From: Pseudomonas protegens
GTDB taxonomy: Bacteria > Pseudomonadota > Gammaproteobacteria > Pseudomonadales > Pseudomonadaceae
Direction of reading: 5' to 3'
NCBI RefSeq assembly: GCF_013407925.2
Contig: NZ_CP060201.1
Span: 3,410,001-3,474,000 of the forward strand
DNA length: 64,000 nucleotides
A program made the translations under genes and the position numbers. Shown here in pieces: positions 7,734-17,383 of this stretch (within the stretch, counting starts at the first letter, position 1; each line of letters opens with the position of its first letter). Under the pieces are notes generated by a model. It did no database searches. It was given only the letters and a program-made list of their open reading frames with translations, and had not been told where the DNA came from.

Positions 7734-9233
7734 ATGTCGCTGTGTTTGACTATCACTAGTTATCACAAGATCACCCCTGGTCAATGCCCTGAGAAACTAA
7801 TGGATCAGGGTGTGATGGCAATTGGCCGCAGTTCCGATAATGACTGGGTACTTCCTGATCCCGAGCGCTTAGTTTCGGCGCGACATTGTGTCATCCAATA
7901 CAAGAATGGCCGTTATTACTTGACCGATAACAGTACTAACGGTGTGGAGTTAGTCCGTGCCGGTATTCGCATGCGCCGGGGTAACAGCGAGCCGCTGGAA
8001 GATGGCGAGGTTATTCGCATTGGCGATTACGAGATCAGCGCGCGGATCGATTTCAGCCTCAATCGTGCGCAGGCTGAGGCCTTTTCCGGGGACAGCTCCA
8101 ACAGTTTCGAAGCGTTGATGGGCCGACAGGCGGCAGCCCCGACCCCGATCGAGCCGCTCGCCATGGCGCCCGTGGCGCATTTCCAGGGCGCCTCGGCCCA
8201 GGACACCTTTCCCGACCTGTTCGACTTCCTGACGCCGAGCGCCACGCCTCCGGCCACTCAGCCGGACCATGTGCCCGCCGAGCAGCACGATTTTCGCCCG
8301 CCGACGCCCACCGCCGCGCCCCAGCCCGTGCAAGCGCCAGCGCCTCTGGCTCCCCAGGGTGGGGCCCTGATTCCGGAAGACTGGGACCTGTTCGGCGACA
8401 CGCCGGCGCGCCCGGCTGCAGCTCCAGCGCCGGCTCCGATTCCGGTTTCGACGCCCGTGCCGCAGGCCGCGCCGGACCCGTTTGCCGGCATCGGCATGTT
8501 CAGTGCAGAACCGCCGCAGCCGCAGCCGCAGCCGTTCGAGGTCGTGGCGCCGCAGGTGCCTGCTGCTCCGGTTGCTCCGCTGCCCACGGCCGCGGCACCG
8601 CAAGCCCCGGTCGCGGCACCCGCCCCGGCGCCGGTCGCGCCGCAGGCCGACCTGTTGCAAGCCTTTCTGCGCGGCGCCGGGCTGGACCAGTTGCGCATCG
8701 ACCCGCAGCAGGCCCAGGCACAGATGGAGAGCCTGGGGCGCAGCTACCGCTTGATGGTCGAGGGCCTGATCGATGTGTTGCGCGCCCGCAGCAGCCTCAA
8801 GGGCGAGTTCCGCATGCAGCAGACCATGATCCGCCCGGTGGAAAACAACCCGCTGAAGTTCGCCCCCAATGTCGACGAAGCCATGCTCCTGCTGTTGCGC
8901 CACAGCAACCAGGCGTTCATGGCACCGGACCAGGCGGTGCAGGACAGCTTCGACGACCTGCGGGCCCACCAGCTGGCCGTGATGGCCGGCGTGGAAGCGG
9001 CCATCAAGCACTTGCTGGGGCGTTTCGAACCGGCCGAACTGGAAGCGCGCATGGCCCGTCCCGGTGGCCTGGGCAACCTGTTCAGCGGTTCGCGCCAGGC
9101 GCAGAACTGGCAGCAGTTCACCGCGCTCTACAAGCAGATTTCCCAAGAGGCCCAGGACGACTTCCAGGACCTTTTCGGTCGCGAGTTCAGTCGCGCCTAC
9201 GAAGAACACACCCAGCGCCTGCGCCGCTCCTGA
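7734..9233 (+). CDS. fha: T6SS FHA-domain scaffold protein Fha/TagH
   Basis: This 499-residue protein is the forkhead-associated target of the PpkA/PppA threonine-phosphorylation circuit that triggers H1-type T6SS assembly. The FHA domain occupies about residues 20-100, with the phosphothreonine-binding signature G31-R32, S48..H51 and NSTNG at 66-70. Residues about 135-310 are Pro/Ala/Gln-rich and probably unstructured; the conserved T6SS-Fha C-terminal domain follows (about 315-499). The ATG has a strong AAGGAGG. The first hundred codons are unusually rich in TTA, CTA, ACT, AGT and CCT compared with the rest of the gene. Confidence 0.93.
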   Translation: MSLCLTITSYHKITPGQCPEKLMDQGVMAIGRSSDNDWVLPDPERLVSARHCVIQYKNGRYYLTDNSTNGVELVRAGIRMRRGNSEPLEDGEVIRIGDYEISARIDFSLNRAQAEAFSGDSSNSFEALMGRQAAAPTPIEPLAMAPVAHFQGASAQDTFPDLFDFLTPSATPPATQPDHVPAEQHDFRPPTPTAAPQPVQAPAPLAPQGGALIPEDWDLFGDTPARPAAAPAPAPIPVSTPVPQAAPDPFAGIGMFSAEPPQPQPQPFEVVAPQVPAAPVAPLPTAAAPQAPVAAPAPAPVAPQADLLQAFLRGAGLDQLRIDPQQAQAQMESLGRSYRLMVEGLIDVLRARSSLKGEFRMQQTMIRPVENNPLKFAPNVDEAMLLLLRHSNQAFMAPDQAVQDSFDDLRAHQLAVMAGVEAAIKHLLGRFEPAELEARMARPGGLGNLFSGSRQAQNWQQFTALYKQISQEAQDDFQDLFGREFSRAYEEHTQRLRRS

Positions 9234-9298
9234 GCGCGCCTGGAACCCCCCCGAACCCACGGATACACGGACAGCTGATACGTCATTGAGGACGCAGG

Positions 9299-9808
9299 AT
9301 GATTCAACGATTGCTGACATTGGTCGCCATGCTGGTACTGGCGGCCTGTGCCAAGGACGCCCCGGCGCCTGCCGAGCCGGCCAAGGAAGCCCAGCCGGGC
9401 GCCACCACCGTGGAGCTGCATTTCCAGGCGGTGGCCGGACTCAACCCCGGCCCTGACGGCCAGGGCACGCCGGTGCGGGTGCGGATCTTCGAACTGAAGA
9501 ACCCGGCCACCTTCATGCGCGCCGACTACTTCGCCCTGGCGGAGCGGGCCCCGGCCACCCTCGGCCCGGACCTGATCGACCAGGACGAAGTGCTGGTCAA
9601 GCCCGGCGACCAGTTCAGCCTCAAGCGCACCCTGGACCCGGCCACCCGTCAGGTCGGCCTGCTGGTGGGCTATCGCGAAGTGGACCAGGCCCTGTGGCGG
9701 GTCAGCGTCAATACCGCCTCGCACCTGAACAACAGCTATCAGATTGGCCTCGATGTCCGCGCAGTCAGCGCCGAGCTCGCGGCGTCCCCATCCAGCCCTG
9801 CCCAATAG
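9299..9808 (+). CDS. tssJ: T6SS outer-membrane lipoprotein TssJ
   Basis: A 169-residue lipoprotein. The signal peptide ends in the lipobox LAAC with the acylated cysteine at residue 17, followed by a short Ala/Pro/Glu-rich tether and the beta-sandwich typical of TssJ (VELHFQAVAGLNP, later VRVRIFELKNPATF). TssJ anchors the TssL-TssM trans-envelope complex at the outer membrane. It lies 65 bases after fha and 15 bases before tssK. Confidence 0.93.
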   Translation: MIQRLLTLVAMLVLAACAKDAPAPAEPAKEAQPGATTVELHFQAVAGLNPGPDGQGTPVRVRIFELKNPATFMRADYFALAERAPATLGPDLIDQDEVLVKPGDQFSLKRTLDPATRQVGLLVGYREVDQALWRVSVNTASHLNNSYQIGLDVRAVSAELAASPSSPAQ

Positions 9809-9823
9809 GCAATCGGAGCAACC

Positions 9824-11161
9824 ATGTCCTGGAACAATCGCGTGGTCTGGTCGGAAGGCATGTTCATTGGAACCCAGCACTTCCAGCAGCATGACCGTTA
9901 CCTGGAAAACCTCATCGACGCCCGCAGCCGTCCGTTGTCGGCGGGGGCCTGGGGCTTTTCCGAACTGCGGATCGATCAGGGCCTGCTGGCCCAGGGCAAG
10001 CTGGCCATCGTCAGCGCCCGTGGCCTGCTGCCCGACGGCACGCCGTTCAACATCCCCCATGACGACCTCGCACCGAGCCCGCTGAGCATCGACGACCACC
10101 TGCGCGACGGCCTGGTGTACCTGGCGCTGCCGCTCAAGCGCGCCGGTGCCCGGGATACCGTGGGCGAAGGCGAGGAGCTGGGCGGCGCCCGCTACCTGAG
10201 CCAGGTGCGCGAAGTGCGCGACGACAACGCGCCGTTCGAAAACCGTGCGCCGGTGACCGTGGGCTCCCGGGCCCTGCGCCTGCTCACGGCTGCGGACGGC
10301 CTGAGCGACTACGCCGCCATCGGCGTGGTGCGGATCAAGGAAAAGCGCGCCGACCGGGCCCTGGTGCTGGATGACGGCTACATACCGCCGCTGCTGGATG
10401 TGGCCGCGTCCAAACCCTTGAGCGCCTTTCGCAGCGAGCTGCTGGGCCTGCTGCACCAGCGTGGCGAGGCCCTGGCTGGCCGGGTGGTGGCGTCGGGCGC
10501 CGGCGGCGCTTCGGAAATCGCCGACTTCATGCTCCTGCAACTGGTCAACCGCGCCCAGCCGCTGGTCAGCCACCTGAACCAGATCAGCCCGCTGCACCCC
10601 GAGCGCCTGTACAGCGAGCTGGTGAGCCTGGCCGGTGAGTTCTCGACCTTCTCCAACATCACGGCGCGGCGCCCGGCCGAATTCCCGCAGTACCAGCACG
10701 ACGAGCTGGCCCTGAGCTTCGCCCCGGTGATGCAGGCCCTGCGCGAAGCGCTGTCGATGCTGATCGACAGCAAGGCGACGCCGATCCCGATCGTCGAGAA
10801 AGCCTACGGCGTGCACGTGGCGATGCTGGCCGACCGCACCTTGCTGGAGAGCGCCAGCTTCATCCTGGTGGTGCGCGCCGATGTGCCCGGGGAAACCCTG
10901 CGCGGGCGTTTCGCCCAGCAGAGCAAGGTCGGCTCGGTGGAGCACATCCGCGATCTGGTCAACCTGCAGCTGCCGGGCATCGGCCTGCTGCCGCTGCCGG
11001 TGGCGCCACGGCAACTGCCGTATCACGCGGGCTCCACCTACTACGAGCTGGACCGTGGCAGCGAGCACTGGAAGCAACTGGTTCATTCCGGCGGCTTCGC
11101 GTTCCACGTCGCCGGGGAATTCCCGGGCTTGAACCTGGCCTTCTGGGCCATTCGAGGATAA
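9824..11161 (+). CDS. tssK: T6SS baseplate-membrane connector TssK
   Basis: A 445-residue TssK (ImpJ/VasE) protein that links the cytoplasmic baseplate to the TssJLM membrane complex. The N-terminus MSWNNRVVWSEGMFIGTQHF is diagnostic, with QQHDRYLENLI following. Length is normal and the frame intact. Its stop is only 6 bases before the tssL start, so co-translation is likely. Confidence 0.96.
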   Translation: MSWNNRVVWSEGMFIGTQHFQQHDRYLENLIDARSRPLSAGAWGFSELRIDQGLLAQGKLAIVSARGLLPDGTPFNIPHDDLAPSPLSIDDHLRDGLVYLALPLKRAGARDTVGEGEELGGARYLSQVREVRDDNAPFENRAPVTVGSRALRLLTAADGLSDYAAIGVVRIKEKRADRALVLDDGYIPPLLDVAASKPLSAFRSELLGLLHQRGEALAGRVVASGAGGASEIADFMLLQLVNRAQPLVSHLNQISPLHPERLYSELVSLAGEFSTFSNITARRPAEFPQYQHDELALSFAPVMQALREALSMLIDSKATPIPIVEKAYGVHVAMLADRTLLESASFILVVRADVPGETLRGRFAQQSKVGSVEHIRDLVNLQLPGIGLLPLPVAPRQLPYHAGSTYYELDRGSEHWKQLVHSGGFAFHVAGEFPGLNLAFWAIRG

Positions 11162-11167
11162 GTCGCG

Positions 11168-12493
11168 ATGCATCCTTTCGACGATTCGGCAGGGCAGCCG
11201 TCCCCGGCCAATGACCGCACCCAATTCATGCCGCGCCCCGGTGGCCGCGCGCCCGAGTCCGGGCGTCCGGCGACCGCGCCGGCGCCTTCATTGGCGATGC
11301 CGGCGGCGCCGCTGCCGGCCGGTCAGGCTCGGGGCCTGAACCCGCTGGAAAGCGCCGCCGGTCCGCTGCTGGCCTTGCTGACCCGGCTGCGCAGCACCCT
11401 GGCGCACCCGGCGCCGGCCAGCCTGCGGGCGCAGTTGCTGGCCTACCTGCGCCAGTTCGAAGAGCGCGCGGAAGCCGCCGGCGTGCCGCGCAACGACGTG
11501 CTGCTGGCCCGCTATGCGTTGTGCACCGCCCTGGATGAAGCGGTGCTCAGCACCCCTTGGGGCAGCACCAGCGATTGGGGCAAGCAGAGCCTGCTGATCA
11601 CCGTGCACAACGAAGCCTGGGGCGGCGAGAAGGTCTTCCAGTTGCTGGAACACTGCCTGCAAAGCCCGCGCGAGCGCCTGTACCTGCTGGAGCTGTTGTA
11701 CCTGTGCATGTGCCTGGGTTTCGAAGGCCGCTATCGGGTGATGATCGACGGCCGCAGCCAGCTCGAAGCCCTGCGCGAGCGCACCGCGGCGACCATTCGC
11801 AGTGCCCGTGGCGAGCATGAGCGCGAGCTGTCGCCGCATTGGCGCGGGGTCAGCGTGGCCCGTGACCGGCTGGCCCAGTTCATGCCGCCCTGGGTCGGCA
11901 TCGCCATTGGCGTGGCGCTGCTGCTGGCGCTGCTGTTCGGCCTGCGCCTGAAGCTGGCGGCGGACGCCGAGCCGGTGTTCAAGAACATCCATGCCCTGGG
12001 CGAGATCCCGGTGCAGACCCTGGACCGCCCGGTGATCCAGCCGAAGATCGTCGAGCGTCCGCGCCTGGCGGGCTTTCTTGCCGAAGACATCAAGGCCGGG
12101 CGGGTGGCGGTGGAAGACGCCGTCGACCGTTCGGTGGTGACCATCCGTGGCGACGAGCTGTTCGCCTCGGCCAGCGCCAGCATCCTCGACGACTACCAGC
12201 CGCTGATGCTGCGCATCGCCGACGCGGTGCGCAAGGTCAAGGGCCAGGTGCGCATCACCGGCCACAGCGACAACCGACCGATCGCCACCTTGCGCTTCCC
12301 GTCCAACTGGAAGCTGTCCCAGGCCCGCGCCGAATCGGTGCTGCAGATCCTTGCGGCGAAGACCGGCCAGCCGGAGCGCTTCAGCGCCGAAGGCCGCAGC
12401 GACACTGAGCCGCTGGCCAGCAACGCCACCGCCGAAGGGCGGGCGCGTAATCGTCGGGTCGAAATCAGCGTATTGGCGGAGGGGGTCGAGTGA
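11168..12493 (+). CDS. tssL: T6SS inner-membrane protein TssL with OmpA-like domain
   Basis: A 441-residue fusion-type TssL. A Pro-rich start is followed by the DotU/IcmH domain (about residues 55-230, including DEAVLSTPWGSTSDWG), one membrane span at about 242-263, and a periplasmic OmpA/MotB-type peptidoglycan-binding domain (about 330-437, with ITGHSDNRPI and AEGRARNRRVEIS). It therefore supplies cell-wall anchoring itself, as in H1-type systems. Its TGA overlaps the GTG of tssM (GTGA, 12490-12493). Confidence 0.95.
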   Translation: MHPFDDSAGQPSPANDRTQFMPRPGGRAPESGRPATAPAPSLAMPAAPLPAGQARGLNPLESAAGPLLALLTRLRSTLAHPAPASLRAQLLAYLRQFEERAEAAGVPRNDVLLARYALCTALDEAVLSTPWGSTSDWGKQSLLITVHNEAWGGEKVFQLLEHCLQSPRERLYLLELLYLCMCLGFEGRYRVMIDGRSQLEALRERTAATIRSARGEHERELSPHWRGVSVARDRLAQFMPPWVGIAIGVALLLALLFGLRLKLAADAEPVFKNIHALGEIPVQTLDRPVIQPKIVERPRLAGFLAEDIKAGRVAVEDAVDRSVVTIRGDELFASASASILDDYQPLMLRIADAVRKVKGQVRITGHSDNRPIATLRFPSNWKLSQARAESVLQILAAKTGQPERFSAEGRSDTEPLASNATAEGRARNRRVEISVLAEGVE

Positions 12494-15400
12494 AGGCGTT
12501 TTTCAGTTTTGTGATTCGCTGGGTGATCCCGCTGCTGGGGCTGATCGCCCTGAGCCTGATCATCTGGTTCATTGGCCCGCTGCTGGAGTTCCTGGTGCCG
12601 GAAGGCCGGCGTTGGGCGTTGATCATTGTGATCTTCGCGCTGTGGATCGGTTACCGGGTGTTTCGCATCATCCAGGCCCGCCGGCACGCGGCCAAGGTGT
12701 TGCAGAGCCTGGCCGCCGATACCCCGCCGGACCCGGACAGCGTGGCCACCGCCGAAGAACTGGCGGCCCTGCGCCAGCGCATGGACGAAGCCCTGGCGCT
12801 GTTGAAGAAGGCCAAGCTCGGCGGTGACGAGCGGCGCAACCTCTACGAGCTGCCGTGGTACGTGATCATCGGCCCGCCGGGCTCGGGCAAGACCACCGCG
12901 CTGGTCAATTCCGGCCTGCATTTCCCCCTGGCCGCGCAGCTGGGCGCTGGCGCCGTGCGCGGCGTGGGCGGCACCCGCAACTGCGACTGGTGGTTCACCG
13001 ATCAGGCGGTATTGCTCGATACCGCCGGGCGCTACACCACCCAGGACAGCCACGCCACGGTGGACAAGGCGGCCTGGCTGGGTTTCCTCGATCTGCTGAA
13101 AACCCAGCGCTCGCGGCGGCCAATCGACGGGGCTTTTGTTGCCATCAGCCTTTCCGACCTGCTGCTGGGCAGCGAAGCGGAGCGCGCGGCTCATGCCGCG
13201 GCGATCCGCCTGCGGATCCAGGAGCTGTACACCCAGCTGGGGGTGCGCTTCCCGATCTACCTGATGCTCACCAAGCTCGATCTGGTGCCGGGTTTCATGG
13301 AGTTCTTCGATTCCCTGAGCAAGGAAGAGCGGGCCCAGGTCTGGGGCATGACCTTCGCCCTGGATGACGGCAAGAGCGGCGACAGCCCCCTGGCCCAACT
13401 GCCGGCGGAACTGGCGGCCCTGGAGCAGCGCCTCAACGAGCGTCTGGTGGAGCGCCTGCAACAGGAACGCGACCCGGCGCGGCGTGACCTGATCTATGGC
13501 TTCCCGCAGCAATTCGCCGCGCTCAAGGAGTCCTTGCAGGGCTTCCTCGAAGGCGTGTTCAAACCCAACGCCTTCGAAGAGCGGGTGCTGCTGCGCGGGG
13601 TGTATTTCACCAGCGGCACCCAGGAAGGCAGCCCCATCGACCGGCTGATCGGCGCCATGGCCCAGAGCATGAACCTGGACCGCCAGCATCTGGCGCGGCA
13701 GACCGGCACCGGGCGCAGCTACTTCATCGAAAAACTGTTCAGCGCGGTGGCCTTTGCCGAGCGCGGGCTGGTGGGGGTCAACCCCAAGGTCGAGCGGCGG
13801 CGCAAATGGATCGCCCGCGGCGCCCTGGCGGCCACCGTGGCCCTGGTGCTGGTGGTCAGCACCTTATGGATCATCAGCTACCGGGCCAACCAGGCCTACA
13901 TCGCCCAGGTCGACCAGCGGGTCGCGCCGGTGCGCCAGGATGTGCAGAACCTCAGCTCGGCCCAGCGCGATGTGCTGGCGGTGCTGCCGCTGCTCAACGC
14001 CACCCGTCATCTGGCTGGCGATGCGCCGGGCTGGGCCGAGGGCCTGGGCCTGTATCAGGGCGACATGCTCGAAGCCGAGGCCGCCAGCGTCTATCGCAAG
14101 CTGCTGGTGGCGGTGTTCGCCCCACGGCTGATGACCCGCATCGAGGAGCAGCTGCACAGCGGCGGCAACTCGGACTTCCTCTACGAGGGGCTCAAGGCCT
14201 ACCTGATGCTGGCGGATAGCGAGCATTACGACCCGGACTTCATCAAGGCCTGGATCACCCTGGACTGGGACCGCACCCTGGCCCGCGATCTGCCGCCGGA
14301 TCAGCGTCAGGCCCTGACCGGGCACCTGCAGGCGCTGTTCGAAAAACAGCCACCCAATGCGCGGCTGGACCAGCGCCTGATCGACGACCTGCGCCGCCAG
14401 TTGCAACAGCTGCCGGTGGCCCAGCGCGTGTATGACCGGGTCAAGCGCGCCAAGCTGCCGGACGGTGTGCCGGACTTCCGCCTCAGCGAAGCCGGTGGCC
14501 GCGACGCGGCGCTGGTGTTCACCCGCAAGAGCGGCAAGCCGTTGAGCGAACCCCTGAGCGGGCTGTTCACCGCCAAGGGCTACCGCCAGGGCTTCCTCCT
14601 GGCCAGCCTCAACCAGGCCGGCACCCTGGCCGAAGAGCAGTGGGTGCTGGGTCGCGATCAGGCCGACCAGCAGAACGTCGCCAGCCTCGCCGCCGACGTG
14701 CGCCGCCTGTACTTCCAGGACTACCTGCGCCAGTGGGACGCCTTGCTGGCGGACATCGACTTTGTGCCGATCACCAGCGTGGCCCAGGCCGCCGACGTGC
14801 TGCGGGTACTGTCCGGGCCCACTTCGCCGCTGAAGAAACTGCTGGTGGCGGTGGCCAAGGAAACCGACCTGCAACAGGAGGAACGCCTGTTGGCGGCCCA
14901 GGGCCAGAAGGTCGAGGGCGGCGTCGATCAGCTCAAGCAGCGCCTGGGTTCGCTGTTGGGCCAGGAGCAGGCGGGCAATCCGGCGGCCGTGGCCAGCAGC
15001 GAAGATCCGGTCAGCGCGCACTTTGCCGAGCTCAACAGCCTGGTAAGCAAGGGCGAAGGCGAGCCGGCGGCCATCGACGGCCTGCTGGCGGACATGAACG
15101 CCCTGTACGTACAGGTCAGCGCCATGGTCGGGGCCAGCGGCGACGCGCTGCTGGGCGAGGCCAAGAACCAGGCCAGCGCCGCGGCGGCGCGGGTCAGCCT
15201 GACCGCCGAGCGTCAGCCGCCGCTGGTCCAGGGGCTGGTCAAGTCGGTGGTCGGTTCCACCACCAACACCATGATGGGCGGGGTGCGCAATCAACTGAAT
15301 GCGGCCTGGGTCAGCGAAGTGGTGAACGTCTATCGCCAGTCCCTGAGCGGGCGTTATCCGCTGTCGCCGGGCAGCTCGCGGGACGCGACCCTGGAAGACT

Positions 15401-15996
15401 TCGGGCAGTTCTTCGGCACCGGCGGGGTGATGGACAACTACTTCCGCAAATACCTGCAGCCTTACGTCAACACCTCGACCAGCACCTGGAGCTGGCAGCC
15501 GGGGGCGGCGCAGAAACTGGGGATCTCCCCCGGCGTGCTGCAAACCTTCCAGCGCGCGGCGAACATCCGCGATGCGTTCTTCCGCTCCAGCGGCGGCACC
15601 CAGCCGGCGGTGCGTTTCGAGCTCAAGCCGGTGGCCATGGACGCCAACATCAGCCAGTTCCTGCTCGACCTGGACGGCCAGCAATTGAGCTACGACCACG
15701 GCCCGAGCCGGCCGGTGGCCATGCAATGGCCGAACCCGGGGAGCATCGGCGTGGTGCGCCTGTCGATCATGCCGCCATCGGCCACCGGGCGTTCCGGGGT
15801 GACCCTGGACGGCCCCTGGGCCTGGTTCCGCCTGCTGGAGCAATCGGACCTGACCGCGACCAATTCGCCGGACCGCTTCAACCTGCGGCTGCGGGTGGAT
15901 GGCGCGAGCATTTCCTACGAGCTGCGCGCCAGCAGTGCCTTCAACCCGTTCAAGAGCCGGGTGCTCAGCGGCTTCAGCCTGCCGGAGCGGCTATGA
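12490..15996 (+). CDS. tssM: T6SS inner-membrane protein TssM (IcmF)
   Basis: A 1168-residue TssM/IcmF protein, the backbone of the trans-envelope channel. Two N-terminal membrane spans (about residues 6-28 and 38-56) are followed by a cytoplasmic NTPase-like domain with a full Walker A motif GPPGSGKTT at 128-136, a third span at about 442-463, and a large periplasmic region that meets TssJ. It starts with GTG overlapping the tssL stop and ends overlapping tagF as ATGA. Because the P-loop is intact, this TssM may bind nucleotide, a property that varies within the family. Confidence 0.96.
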   Translation: MKAFFSFVIRWVIPLLGLIALSLIIWFIGPLLEFLVPEGRRWALIIVIFALWIGYRVFRIIQARRHAAKVLQSLAADTPPDPDSVATAEELAALRQRMDEALALLKKAKLGGDERRNLYELPWYVIIGPPGSGKTTALVNSGLHFPLAAQLGAGAVRGVGGTRNCDWWFTDQAVLLDTAGRYTTQDSHATVDKAAWLGFLDLLKTQRSRRPIDGAFVAISLSDLLLGSEAERAAHAAAIRLRIQELYTQLGVRFPIYLMLTKLDLVPGFMEFFDSLSKEERAQVWGMTFALDDGKSGDSPLAQLPAELAALEQRLNERLVERLQQERDPARRDLIYGFPQQFAALKESLQGFLEGVFKPNAFEERVLLRGVYFTSGTQEGSPIDRLIGAMAQSMNLDRQHLARQTGTGRSYFIEKLFSAVAFAERGLVGVNPKVERRRKWIARGALAATVALVLVVSTLWIISYRANQAYIAQVDQRVAPVRQDVQNLSSAQRDVLAVLPLLNATRHLAGDAPGWAEGLGLYQGDMLEAEAASVYRKLLVAVFAPRLMTRIEEQLHSGGNSDFLYEGLKAYLMLADSEHYDPDFIKAWITLDWDRTLARDLPPDQRQALTGHLQALFEKQPPNARLDQRLIDDLRRQLQQLPVAQRVYDRVKRAKLPDGVPDFRLSEAGGRDAALVFTRKSGKPLSEPLSGLFTAKGYRQGFLLASLNQAGTLAEEQWVLGRDQADQQNVASLAADVRRLYFQDYLRQWDALLADIDFVPITSVAQAADVLRVLSGPTSPLKKLLVAVAKETDLQQEERLLAAQGQKVEGGVDQLKQRLGSLLGQEQAGNPAAVASSEDPVSAHFAELNSLVSKGEGEPAAIDGLLADMNALYVQVSAMVGASGDALLGEAKNQASAAAARVSLTAERQPPLVQGLVKSVVGSTTNTMMGGVRNQLNAAWVSEVVNVYRQSLSGRYPLSPGSSRDATLEDFGQFFGTGGVMDNYFRKYLQPYVNTSTSTWSWQPGAAQKLGISPGVLQTFQRAANIRDAFFRSSGGTQPAVRFELKPVAMDANISQFLLDLDGQQLSYDHGPSRPVAMQWPNPGSIGVVRLSIMPPSATGRSGVTLDGPWAWFRLLEQSDLTATNSPDRFNLRLRVDGASISYELRASSAFNPFKSRVLSGFSLPERL

Positions 15997-16646
15997 CGGT
16001 GGTCGGCCTGTACGGCAAGTTGGCCAGCCGCGGCGATTTTGTCAGCCGTGGCCTGCCGCAGAGTTTTATCGGCCCTTGGGACAGCTGGCTGGCGGCGGGT
16101 CTGCTGGCCAGCCAGAACGCCCTGGGCGAACAGTGGCTCAACGCCTACCTGGTCAGCCCGCTGTGGCGTTTTGCCCTGGCCCCCGGGGTCTGCGGGCCCC
16201 AGGCGGCGGTGGGCGTGGTGATGCCGAGCATCGATCGGGTGGGGCGTTATTTCCCCCTGACCGTGGCCGCGCTGCTGGCGCCCGAGGCTGACCTGGCTTC
16301 GTTGATCAGCGGCCCGCAGCAGTGGTTCGAACAGGTGGAAGAGCTGTTGCTGGCGACCCTGGAAGAGGGCGCCCGTTTCGAGGCCCTGGAAGAGGGCTTG
16401 CAGGCCCTGGGCGCGCCAAGCCCGGCCAGCCGGATCGAAGGCAGCCACTACGCCGGCCTGCAGCGGTTTTACGTCAGCGATCCACAGGCCCGGGGCGCGG
16501 TACTCGCGGCCCAGGCCTGCGCGGGATCGAGTGCCTGGTGGGGGCGCGGTTCGCAGGACATCAGCCCGATGCTGTTGCGCTGCCAGGGCCTGCCGCCGAC
16601 CAATGAATTTGCGCAATTTTTGCTCGGACAAGAGGGTGCCGTCTAA
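15993..16646 (+). CDS. tagF: T6SS post-translational repressor TagF
   Basis: A 217-residue TagF (ImpM) family protein. It begins MTVVGLYGKLASRGDFVSRG, a signature of the family, and has the later VMPSIDRVGRYFPLT motif. In P. aeruginosa TagF represses H1-T6SS assembly independently of the phosphorylation pathway by acting on Fha. Here it is a separate gene, not fused to PppA as in some bacteria. It overlaps tssM by 4 bases and abuts pppA with no gap (TAA then ATG). Confidence 0.94.
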   Translation: MTVVGLYGKLASRGDFVSRGLPQSFIGPWDSWLAAGLLASQNALGEQWLNAYLVSPLWRFALAPGVCGPQAAVGVVMPSIDRVGRYFPLTVAALLAPEADLASLISGPQQWFEQVEELLLATLEEGARFEALEEGLQALGAPSPASRIEGSHYAGLQRFYVSDPQARGAVLAAQACAGSSAWWGRGSQDISPMLLRCQGLPPTNEFAQFLLGQEGAV

Positions 16647-17381
16647 ATGGGTTCTGCGCCGCAACTGTCCTACCAGTCCGCCAGCTACAGCCATGTCGGC
16701 ATGGTGCGGAAAATCAACGAAGACGCCTGGCTCGAAGCCCCGGAAACCGGCCTGTGGCTGGTGGCCGACGGCATGGGCGGGCACGCCGCCGGGGACTATG
16801 TCAGCAGCCTGATCGTCGACAGCCTGCGGGCGGTGCCGGCGGCCGAGAGCCTGGAGCAGTACGTTGCCGCGCTGCGCAATGGCCTGGCCGCGGTGAACGC
16901 CGCGGTGCGCGAGGAAACCGCCAATCGCGGGGTGACCATGATGGGCAGCACTGTGGTCCTGCTGGCGGTGCGCGGCGCTCGCGGCGTGTGCCTGTGGGCC
17001 GGCGACAGTCGCCTGTACCGGCTGCGGGACGAGCAACTGGAAAGCATTTCCCGGGACCACAGCTACGTCCAGGACCTGCAGGACAGCGGCCTGCTCAGCG
17101 AGGCCGAGGCGCGGGTGCATCCGCGGGCCAATATCGTCACCCGGGCGATTGGCGTCGAAGCCCAGTTGCAGCTGTCCCAGGTCGATCTGCAGGTGGAGGA
17201 CGGCGACACCTTCCTGCTGTGCAGCGACGGCCTGAACAAGACCGCCGAAGACTTCGAACTGCGCGACGTGCTGAGCCACAGCGAGCCCAACGATGTGGTG
17301 CGCAGCCTGATACACCTGGGCCTGACCCGGGGCGCGCCGGACAACATCACCGCCATCGTGATCAAGGCCGCAGGACACTGA
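16647..17381 (+). CDS. pppA: T6SS PP2C-type phosphatase PppA
   Basis: A 244-residue PP2C-family serine/threonine phosphatase. Metal-binding motifs are all present: NEDAW near residue 30, VADGMGGHAAGD near 44-55, WAGDSRLYRLR near 117 and a C-terminal DNITAIVI. PppA reverses PpkA phosphorylation of the FHA protein and switches the T6SS off or allows re-positioning. The gene starts immediately after the tagF stop and ends 2 bases before ppkA, so kinase and phosphatase are made together. Confidence 0.95.
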   Translation: MGSAPQLSYQSASYSHVGMVRKINEDAWLEAPETGLWLVADGMGGHAAGDYVSSLIVDSLRAVPAAESLEQYVAALRNGLAAVNAAVREETANRGVTMMGSTVVLLAVRGARGVCLWAGDSRLYRLRDEQLESISRDHSYVQDLQDSGLLSEAEARVHPRANIVTRAIGVEAQLQLSQVDLQVEDGDTFLLCSDGLNKTAEDFELRDVLSHSEPNDVVRSLIHLGLTRGAPDNITAIVIKAAGH

Positions 17382-17383
17382 CC

